Notes under the pieces: model-generated
The model's input: only the letters and a program-made list of their open reading frames with translations
What the model was told of the DNA's origin: nothing
Databases searched by the model: none
DNA from: Mytilisepta virgata
Taxonomy: Eukaryota; Mollusca; Bivalvia; Mytilida; Mytilidae
Assembly: GCA_028015205.1 (NCBI GenBank)
Contig: CM051516.1
Coordinates: 48,426,230 to 48,490,229, forward strand
Direction of reading: 5' to 3'
Length of the DNA stretch: 64,000 nt
Made by a program: the position numbers and the translations under genes
Shown here: one piece after another, positions 54,184-64,000 of the stretch
Position numbering within the stretch: the first letter of the stretch is position 1
Layout of the letters: the number at the start of each line of letters is the position of its first letter

Positions 54184-57100
54184 TCACATTGATCTTTTTA
54201 GGGTTAATACAAGCAACAGGTATCCCTTATAACATTCCTTTATGATAATGATATCAATTAATCTCTCTTTATCCTTAAATAAACAAATCCCTTACAATCT
54301 GTGTAAAGTGTATAATGAGATGTCTGGGATTTGTGGTTACCATTGCTTCTTGGGCCATTTATTGCTTGTCTTTTGGTAGAAGTTTTCCTCCTGGATGAAG
54401 AATGGACATCCTTGTTCAATATTGTAGAATGTTTTCTAACTAACTTTAACTGGATTTTTCGGGGGATTTTCCAGTGGAAAAAATAATGTTATTAGCTGTG
54501 TGGTGTACGGATGTTTGGTGGCTCCAGACAGTGATGAAAGGAAATCCAGTTTGTTTTCACTTAGGCAGCTTCGATGTTCTTTTTAGACACACTTGTATAA
54601 ACCTCCAATGAAGCTCTTGGATCTGATATCCTGGGTTGATACAATGGTAATTTTGAAAAGCCATGTTAACATGTATTCTCATTAGCACTGGTTATGTACA
54701 GTTTCAGTACATATATATGTTATCTTCTTATCTAACAGGACAATGTGCAATTGTAAACTAGTTAAGATTTTAAGGTTTCACTGTGAAATAGTGATTGTTG
54801 AGAAATTTAAGAGTGGAATAACATTAAGATTGAAAGAATAGATGACCTGAAACGCATTTTATTTTATAATTTTTAAAACCAAAATTGTAATATTGTTAAT
54901 GCTTTCATGTATTTATAATGAATTGATAGAATATTTCAAACTTTCAAAAAAAGTTAAAAGGGAAAAAACTTGAACTCTCTTATAATTTTATTGGTAATAT
55001 ACTCTTTTGGTCTTTTCATATCTTCGTTTGTAGTTTCTTTGTCCATTATCATTCAAATTTAAGTTTCAGTTTGGTATGAAATATAAATCAAATGAGCCTG
55101 AAACTCGGGAAAGGGGACATCTGGTATTTTTTTTAAATTTAGAAAAGGACAGCTACTAGTATTTTGTTTACAATTTCATGGTTCACATTATAAAGGTTGG
55201 GAGAAAACAGAATGTTAAATGATATTTGCTTTGAATGATTCATTGGAGCAGAATAAACACACACATAATTTTTTGTGTCATAAAATGACCTCAATATGCA
55301 TAATTTATTGTATAGAAAAGTAATATTCCATGTAGAATGCAACCAGAATTTAATTTGCATTTTTCTACAATATTGCTGTCCATGTAATATTGCTTTAAAA
55401 ATTGATGTAGAAAATAGACTTATTTGACATTTAAAAGATCTTGCCATACAATAAAGGGCTATTGTAATATATTATTTTGCTCCATACAGTATTCTTCAAT
55501 ATTAACGCGATAACTCTATAATATAATGGTGTAAAATATACAAAGAAATGTAATATATAGTGTTAAAGAAAACTGCAAACTATTGAATATTTGAAAAGTA
55601 ATTACTTCACAATGAGTCTTCTTATATCTGTCTTTGATAATTAATTGAAAAAAAATATTTGGTCATCTGAATTCAAGCGTATTATTTATTAAATGATATA
55701 CTTTTTAGTTTTCTGTTAAGAAATATCTATTATTTCACCATTTGATTACAGTGTTTTGATGACAGTTTTATAATATCTGAGAAAGATGATGATTTCACTT
55801 GTTTTTCTGTACGTATTTATCCATTTGACTGTTGTGTTTCTGGACTATGTATCTAATACTTGTTGCCTGAAAGATTTACAGATTTAATTTACTAATTTGG
55901 TTTGTTAGTAGAATAGTTAAGTTGTGTTTTTGTGTTCCTCAACTGGTATTTATATTTATGTTTTTTGTTTCTGATGACGTTTACTTGTGACGTTTCAGTT
56001 AACAAAAGAAATTCAGAAATTCAGAAATTCATAACATTTAACTTTACTGAGCTTGCAAATTTGTCTTAAATTTTTGTTTTTTAAATTTATCCTACATAAT
56101 ACATGATATTGCTATGAATTTTACATATTCATCTGACTTAATGTCCCATGAAATGTCCCATTTGAATGCTGAAGGGGCCCTGTTACAGTTTTAATTTCAG
56201 GGTTGTTGTCTCAATGGTATTTCCCCATTTCTTTTTTCAATATGCCTAACCTGTTTTGGATCCCCAAAATGTGTGAAATAATGTTTTTATTCTATATTCA
56301 CAGTAGCCTAACATATCAGTAGATCTATTTAACCTGTGTATATGTGTTTTCAGTTTTAAATGCTAATTTTTGATATCCATGAAGTGTAGGTTTATCTTTA
56401 AGATAGAAATTCTGAAATGATATTACATTGACTATCACTGTATTAATATGCTGAATTCTTTACGAATGAAATCATTGGAAACTATGAATGAAATTATTAG
56501 AAACTTTAAAGAAACTTGAAAAAGATTTCAAGAATTTACATTTACAAATGTCCTTTTAACTTTAAAAACAGAAAAGTAAATTTCATAGAAGATTTAACTG
56601 AACCATTATATCATTGGTTGATATAAGTCAACATTTGAATATGCATAAAAAAAAGAAAATGAGAAATATATTGGTTATAAATTGTTTCACTTTCTTTTTC
56701 AGAAAGTAGGCTGTTGGCCTCTAAGATTAATATGCAAATAGGTAATTTTCTTTTGTTGAAACCTTCAAATTCACTATTAAATGTCTTAGTATATAGCTAG
56801 TCATGTGTGCTTTTAAACATCAATTGTGTTTTGGTGGAAGACAAATTATCAGAGTGCTACCATGAATCAAATTTATGAACACAAATGAATTTTCTTTAAA
56901 AGATGTACAAAAACTTCAGGAAAACCTTAGTATAAAATACTGTGGCGTCATTTTGTTGGTATAAATTTTCATGGTTCAGTACTGCACCTGCAAAAACCAT
57001 GAAAATCAGTACCTGATCAAAAGTAATGAAATGTGCAGTCATTATTTGTGTGGTAGTTGTTTTACTGATCTAAATAGATAATCTTTTATCATATATCTGA

Positions 57101-57269
57101 ATCTGAAAAGATGTAGAATATTGAATAATCTGGAATTACTTCTTATTAAATTGTTACAAAAATTCATTTGTGTTGGTTCTTATAAAGGTATTGCACACCA
57201 GCCATAATATTTACTTTTGTTAATTGTTATTTATGAGTATTAGTGCCAATAACCATTTTATATAGTTTT

Positions 57270-57600
57270 GTTGTTGATCCTTTTTATATCATTGTAATAT
57301 TGTTTTGGTCCTGTTAAGGTTTCATGCAGCATTATCTGGAAGAATTCAAAATTATTCTGAATTCTTTATTCAAGGTTTAGGTTATTCCTGAAATATAAAA
57401 ATAGAGAAAGAGGGGAGGCAACCAGTTGAAAATCTGTTGTTGACCCTTTTTATATCATTTTAATATTGTTTTGGTCCTGTTAAGGTTTCATGCAGCAATA
57501 TCTGAAAGAATTCAAAATTATTCTGAATTCTTTATTCAACGTTTAGGTCATTCCTGAAATATAAAAATAGAGAAAAAAGGGGAGGCAACCAGTTGAAAAT
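57270..57600 (+). repeat. 166-bp tandem duplication
   Basis: Two adjacent copies of a block starting tgttgttgatcc / tgttgttgaccc and ending ggggaggcaaccagttgaaa. They share ggtcctgttaaggtttcatg at a spacing of 166 bases and differ by a few substitutions and a small indel. No coding sequence. Confidence 0.88.
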
Positions 57601-59013
57601 CTATAGAATAATATAAATAAAAGACAAAGAGGAGACAACTCATTAGAGAATCAATTATCTATATAATTTTACTTCAAATGTATTGTATTGATTGTATGGA
57701 ACCTTAAGTAGACTAAGATTTTAGTTCATGATTATTGCAGCATATATTTTTCAACTTTGCTAGTTTGCAAAAGTAAATTAGAATCTCTCTTTATTTTTAA
57801 ATCTTTTTAAAGTGTTAATATTTATAATCATCAGGGTATGTATATCAAGGGAGAATCACTTAGGCTCAATTGCAGTCAACTATTTGAAACATTGCTTTGA
57901 GTAAGCGGAATAAAAATGTGTTTTTTGTGTCTCCTAAAAAGTAGTTTCGCTAAAAATTGCTCTTTGTTTGTGTGGAAAACTGAATGGATGGAGAATACAT
58001 TTCCTATTGAAATGTGTCTCATAGAGTTCGGTACAGAACATTTTATTAGTGGAAGACATGAACTGAATTTAGTGTTTAACATTCTGAAACCAGACCACAG
58101 GAAAGTTTCTTGATTTATTTTTCCTGTCTTGTCTTGTTTTGATTATCTTTTTTCTTTCTTTTTTTTGGAGGCAAATATCATTATATTTATTTCATCTAAT
58201 TTTAGCAAATAATCAAACACAAAATTAGCCATTTTACTTCACTAACACAATTTCCATTGTAGAATTATCTTTTATTATTTTAATAATTGTTATAGCTTAT
58301 AGAATTGATGGCCAATGTACCTTAAAAATAATACTTTTTGTTATCTGACAAATTTACATATCTACCCCTTAATCCATATTTTTAGCATTTTCTTTTTAGT
58401 AAATACTGTTTGAATAGTTGTTCAACTGAATTGTAATAGATTTTGAAAACAGGTTTCAAATTGTAATATTCGGAAACTTGTTTGTTTTTCATACTGTTCT
58501 AGAAATTTTTTTAACTTTTTATGCGATTGATTTACTTTGAAATATTATGATTTCATTGTCAGTTGTCTTTAAAGAAACACTAATGTTGCTAGAATGATGT
58601 TCGCTATCCAAGATGGAAATTTTATACAAGTTTAAACATAGAGATGTTCACAGATTTTAGATTTCATTGCATTCTTTAATTGTGGATTAATTCCAAAAAA
58701 TCCTTGTGCAGTCAGAATAATAAGTGTTTGACAGTAGATTGATTTACAATTTGGTTTGGTTAATTACAGAAAAGCTTGAGGAAACTTGTTAAAACCATCA
58801 CACTTGTTCTATTTGAAACATTGGAGACTTCTATATCTGTACAAGGTACCAGTTCTTCAAGTTAAAAAATGAAAATTTTATTCATCTTTCTTTACATATG
58901 TATTTAGGAAAAAGATCTTTGATCTGTAATATTTATATTAACCACTAAATTTATAAATAGTTTTTTAATTCAAAAAATATTTATTAATGAACATCTTATT
59001 TCAGATTTATTCT

Positions 59014-59282
59014 GGGGCCTCAGTGGCCAAGTGGTCTAGGTAGTTCCTCAAGACTACTAATGATCACTAGCCTGTCAACACTGGGGTTTGTGTGTTCGAA
59101 TCTCACAGATGGTGGGGTTGGTTCGACTCCGATCTAAATTGACAAGGATTGCCAATTTTCCTACCGAAGGTCATGGTTCTCTAAGGGTACTTCGGCTTCC
59201 TCCACCAATAAAAACTGACTGCCGCAAATTAGCCAAATGTGCTGAAAACGGCATAAAACCCCAAGTAAACAAACAAACAAAA
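59014..59282 (+). mobile_element. tRNA-derived SINE with 12-bp target duplication
   Basis: The head ggggcctcagtggccaagtg ... gtgtgttcgaatctcaca resembles a Leu/Ser-type tRNA, with an A-box region and a good B box (gttcgaatc). It is followed by a conserved central body (gacaaggattgccaattttc, gggtacttcggcttcctcca) and an (aaac)n tail. CAGATTTATTCT occurs at 59002-59013 and 59283-59294. Same family as 49277-49537; the tRNA part is better preserved here. Confidence 0.92.
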
Positions 59283-62200
59283 CAGATTTATTCTTTTCTC
59301 ATTAAAAGAATAGACAGTATGGTAGATACAGTCATTTCGGGTAATTCTATGCATTCGGCGCATTAACATGAAAATGATTTGAATGCCCCTAATTAAACGC
59401 TGTGCCGAATTACCCGACAACATAGTACATGTTGTAATAAAATTATCCTCTTTCCATTTCATATCTTTCATTTTGCAAAAATTGTCTGACACGGCTTAGT
59501 TTTCCTGATTTTTACTACATTGTGACCTAGTTAATAATGTATGGTATAAGTTATTAAGATTTTAGAAATTATTAGAAAATTGAACTTTAATTTTTGGCTT
59601 TATAAAGTTTTGATCACGAGTGTCATGGTTCAGTTAATCCAGAAATGTGTATAGATTGCAACAAGTTTAATATCTGATAGATAATAACTGGAAAATTATT
59701 GATATTTCAAATTAATTAAACTTTGTCTTTGCTAATCCATGCAACTTGATTAAGGATCTGTAATTTAGATAATAGAAATACATGTAATTTAAGAACTGAG
59801 AATGCCAGTTCCTTCTTCACATTACTCGGAGCTCTTCTAAAATTTAAATTTATATTGGACTATATTGATTCTACACAATTTATGTGTGACTAAGCTGGAA
59901 AATCTTATTTTTATGTACAGTGCTCAGTATTTGAGTTATAACTATTTATATGAGAATTTTATATAGAATTTGTAGGACAGAGAGAAAGTAGTTTATTATA
60001 TTGTAGTGTGAATTAGAAGAGTAATTCAGTCACCAAAAAGTAGGACTGTACAAACAGAGACTCTGTAAAAAGTTGTTAAAATCCGTACTCACAAGTCTGG
60101 CTTTTGTGCGGTGAAGTAACAAAATTCATTTTGGGTTATTTTCTAAATAGCCAGGATAGAAACCAATCAAATATTAGGAAGAAGATAAAATAGTTAGCTT
60201 TTCATGTTATCTTCTTCATTATCCTATAATGCTTTTGTTCACCACTTGACTCAATCCGCCCATCTGTCTGAAAGACCTTGGATAGAAAACTTTCATCTAA
60301 GTTTTCATGGTTTCTACAAAAGGGAATGATTTTATATTTTGTCTGTAGCTTAATAATGTTGAGTTGTAGTGTGTAAGCAATTTTTGGATCTGTCATGCAA
60401 CCACATCCTGTTTGCCGGTCAATGAATTGCATGCTGTGACGCTGATTCAGACCTGGTGTTAGTCTTAACACCAAAATGTACTTAATTTGCAAGTTTCAGA
60501 AAAAAGTGTTAGATTTTATGTTGGTTATTCTATTTATTTTTATTTTTTTATTTACTTTTTTCTTCATTATTGTAGTCTTTATGCAGATTCTGTGGATTTT
60601 TTAGTTCAACAGAGACAAAAATATTTTTGTATACAGACAATTTAACTTTAATAGCTTAAATCCCAGTATTCAATGAAATGATATTTGAAATGAGAAGAAA
60701 TATCACCATTCATGTTGTTTTGATCTTTGTAATTAATTTTTCTTTAGCTGACAACCCAAAGATTTTCATATTTCCAGCATTCTTATGTAAATTTTGTCCA
60801 ATTACCTCTTTGTATGTCATGTTTTTCCTTTTGTTAAGAGTTTATTTTTATGCTTTCACATATAGAAGAAGGAGGGCCAACTTTCATAGATTATTTTACC
60901 CCAAACACCAAGGTATTTGTTTTTTTCAGTAACAATAAAAACTATGCCTGAAAAAATTTACATAATGTCCAGTTATAAAAGTATTTAACAAGTGGATTTA
61001 CATTTTTTCTGATTTTGGCTACCAGTTTTCTCTAATACTGTTTGGTGGTTTTGACTCTTTATGTTTTGGTTATGAATAACACTGATAAAGAGTTATCCAT
61101 AAATTTCTATTGTGTAAAACAGATGAAGTATTTAAGTTTATTTTCTACAAACAAAATTTTGAAAAAAAAACTGTTTTACTAACTGTCAAATTTTGAATAG
61201 TAATTAAAGAACGTAAACTGAAGTACTTTATGTCAGATAAGCCCTCCCTCTTTGTTATTTTTCAGTTTTTAATATGTTTGGTAAACAGCCAGGTACTTTA
61301 AAAGGATGATCTTTTGACTGGGAAATTTAGTTTGATTTAATTAAAATTATAAAAGGAAGGAAAAAATAACTTTTGGAGAAAAGTTAGAGAAAACAGTTAC
61401 TGGAAAACTATTAAATATGTGGTGTTAATACATCAGTGTAATACATATTTATAGATATGTTAATAAGGTATTGAACGTTTAAAATTCTTACATGCAACTC
61501 CAAATCAAGACTCATGGCGATTTTAATAACATCAATTTTAAGACATCCAACTATACAGCATTGGAGTTATTTCCCTTTTATTTATAAACCACATTGTGCT
61601 TACTTGTCGTGATAGAATTTCATGTTTGTAAGGACGTTAATATTCAGTTAGAATGGTAATTACGGAGAAACCTTCTTAGAGTGAACCCTATCGGTTTTTA
61701 TATAATTTCAAAAACAAAAACAAAAACAAAACAACAACAAAAAACAATGGTGTATCCGGTCAAAGGGTCATTCTCAACAGAGACTTGTATATGCACGTTT
61801 GAAAAAATATTTTGAAGGTGCCAAGACGTTTGTCATCTATAAAAGAGATAGTCATTACTTATAAATTATGATTATTTTGTTGTAATTTCTTTGGCTCTTA
61901 TAGAGGATTTGTACACGCGCACTGTTGGGTTGGTCATGGGATCTTTTGAATTAATTTATTAATATAGTTATTTGTTATATTATAGCTGTGATAAACGATC
62001 AGGTTATACAGTATTAAATATTTTATTAAGGAAAATAATTTGTTTTTCTTGATGTACAGCTTCAAAATTTGAAGAAAAAAATTAGTGTAGAATCTTGAGA
62101 TCATTATACAAAGCCCCACTGTCCCAGTGTGAATTACATGTATATGAATTTCCGCCCAGACCGGTGCTATGGACTGTCTTGAAATCTATTGCAGAATTTT

Positions 62201-63550
62201 TCTTCTTGTTGAAGGGTAACTTTGGCATTATAATTCAGGAATTTGAAATGTTGTTCCCTTGTTTTAGCTTTTGTAACCACATGTACGGATTTTGTGTCAA
62301 AAATTGATCCACCGTATCGTTTCACTTCAGCAATGTTGTAGATTTGCTTGACAAAATGGCTCTTCTTTCCTTTCCATATATATTAGTGATAATAGGTTTG
62401 GAGAACGGAGGATAAATTAATCCATGGAGTGTGACTTTGAGCTTAAACTTTGGTTAAAAATAAATATATACATTTAATGCATGTGTAATATCGCCGTGAT
62501 CAATTTTTCAATGGTAAGGATTTGATTGGCTTAGTTTCGTGATATTTTCATTGGTTTTTAGAAGTCAAACAAGGGGGGAAAATATTACAATTGCCAATCC
62601 TGGATTCTTTGAAAGGGAACTACGACGCATAAAATTTATTAACATATAGAACACTTTAGATTGGTGAACAGTTTTCAAAATTAAGCCGAGGAAATGTAGA
62701 TTCGTAGAAGAATGCAAGGGTTACTAATAGGCCTACGTCTAAAGAATCTTAATCCTCGGAGGATATCTAAAGTGAGGACAATATAATGATCTTGGAGCTT
62801 GGGGTGAAATAAATTATATTCGTACTTGACGTTCAGATATATGTGAAGACCGACTATAGAAATTCCCCAGGCCACAGGAAGGTATATAGTTTATCCATCC
62901 TCGCACATTATCCCAGCTCCTATGTAACAATCTTCCTTTAGAGTTTTGTTTAGCCGAACTTATTATCTCCCAAACTCGATGCGAACACATCGAATGTTAA
63001 GATTCGTTTGAAATAGTGCTTATATATACTTGTGCAGGATTTTGATTTGTTTATTAGTCAATTTCATTGCGTCAAGGTTAAAAACAATCCTTTAATTTTG
63101 CGTTCGTTGAACGTACGACGAGTGATTAAAAAAACACTGCATTGGTTTCTAATGGATTCAAATTTAATAGATGAGAAAAAAACTATTATAAGTGACCTGG
63201 AAAATCTAGAAAAAAATCGGCAAGCTGTAGAAACGGACTGATGTGAGTGAAAGAAAATCATCCCACTACCGAACCATCGCTCGTCAAAATTCTGAAAAAG
63301 AAACAAAAAATGGTATTCAAGTTTTCCGTATTCCGAAATATGGTTCTTTCAGGAATCGCATAATATGTATATATACTTATCTGGACATACATACATACAT
63401 TGACATATTTATGTTACAAAAGATGTGCATCAAATAGGATTAAATAGAATCTAATGCGCCTTGTGGACATTTAGAAATTTGTCAGTTCTACCCCAGTGGA
63501 GCTAGAAGACAAAACACTCGATATAACACTAGGTTAAATTGGGTTTGTTA

Positions 63551-63729
63551 CCAATAATTATAGAATAACCAATTCAAGAATTTGAATATCGCAAAATATT
63601 CAACGAGTGACCGAATTACACCTTAATTCACGAATGCGCGCAGCGGACGAGGGAATTAGCGTTTTCCGGTCACGAGTTGAATATTTTCCGATATTCAGAT
63701 TCTTGAATTAGTTATCCTATAATTGTTGA
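63551..63729. mobile_element. Palindromic MITE-like element
   Basis: Arms of about 65 bases: caataattatagaataac, aattcaagaatttgaatatc and cgagtgaccg at the left, with the complementary order cggtcacgag, ttgaatattttccgatattc and gttatcctataattgttg at the right. The centre is GC-richer (gaatgcgcgcagcggacgag). Its centre is similar in kind to that of the 6150-6513 element (gagtgagcgtagcgaacgag). Confidence 0.75.
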
Positions 63730-64000
63730 ATTGGTTATCCTATAAATCACAATCATCAATGTAACAAAGTAAAGTTATAAACAAAATAAAGAAGTAAATG
63801 ACGAAAAATTACAATTTAGTGTAAAACAAACATAATTGTTGCGTACTTTTCGCAGATATATAATTGTTGGTCGTAGCAGTTGTTGTCGTTCCATTGGCCG
63901 CTGTAAGATATTTTCATCTCCAAACAGTCTTCGTTTCCGCCACTATCGTCAGGCTGACCAGGATAGAAATTTTTATAGCTGATGGCTTGATCGGTTGACC

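Larger units (their letters stand above)
54184..64000. other. Gene-poor AT-rich region
   Basis: Apart from the repeats listed separately (57270-57600, 59014-59282, 63551-63729), I see no supportable gene. Open frames of 60-100 codons are scattered on both strands with no recognisable protein pattern or convincing splice context. The frame at 63032-63241, ending LIDEKKTIISDLENLEKNRQ, is the most protein-like in composition but remains unassigned. Confidence 0.45.

Noticed and set aside
63032..63241. Protein-like frame ending in a lysine/glutamate-rich segment
   Set aside because: No family recognised and no clear splice acceptor or partner exon in the window. Kept only as a remark in the regional note.

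Overview
The window is animal nuclear DNA. It is strongly AT-rich, the genes are split by spliceosomal introns with GT..AG ends, and it is full of mobile elements. The repeat families and the gene sequences suggest a bivalve mollusc, probably mussel-like. That assignment rests on recognising repeat style, not on a search. No bacterial, plasmid or viral gene was recognised. Most open frames outside the three genes below lie in repeats or AT-rich noncoding DNA.

Layout. (1) About 2.6-18.5 kb, + strand: COQ3, the ubiquinone-biosynthesis O-methyltransferase, in five exons. Its 9.8-kb second intron (between exons 2 and 3) holds a minisatellite grown from the exon-2 splice donor, a Helitron with exactly definable ends, and a nested stack of hairpin-headed elements. 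(2) 18.5-24.4 kb: convergent intergenic DNA with a tRNA-derived SINE, a 2.4-kb element and a degenerate array rich in TGACCT motifs. (3) 24.5-29.5 kb, - strand: EEF1AKMT1, a methyltransferase for a lysine of eEF1A, complete in four coding exons (212 codons plus stop). (4) About 33.4-51.2 kb, + strand: a MATCAP-family (DUF1704, KIAA0895-like) tubulin tyrosine carboxypeptidase. Its zinc-site segment downstream of HEIGTH is encoded by three tandem alternative exons. Each has a length of 1 mod 3, so exactly one can be used in frame. The gene ends in a long Ser/Lys-rich tail exon. (5) 51.2-64 kb: a long 3' UTR, then gene-poor DNA with a fold-back element, a 166-bp duplication, a SINE with a 12-bp target duplication and a palindromic MITE-like element.

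The three genes do not form a pathway: COQ3 is mitochondrial quinone synthesis, EEF1AKMT1 is translation-factor methylation, and MATCAP is microtubule detyrosination. EEF1AKMT1 and MATCAP are divergently arranged; COQ3 and EEF1AKMT1 converge.

The two strongest observations are the triplicated MATCAP exon and a shared architecture among at least eight repeat families. In these families a terminal palindrome opens the element, and one palindrome arm recurs near the 3' end, followed by a short hairpin and usually CTAG. This looks like Helitron/Helentron-type non-autonomous elements. All exon boundaries were set by hand from splice consensus and reading phase; no transcript evidence was available.
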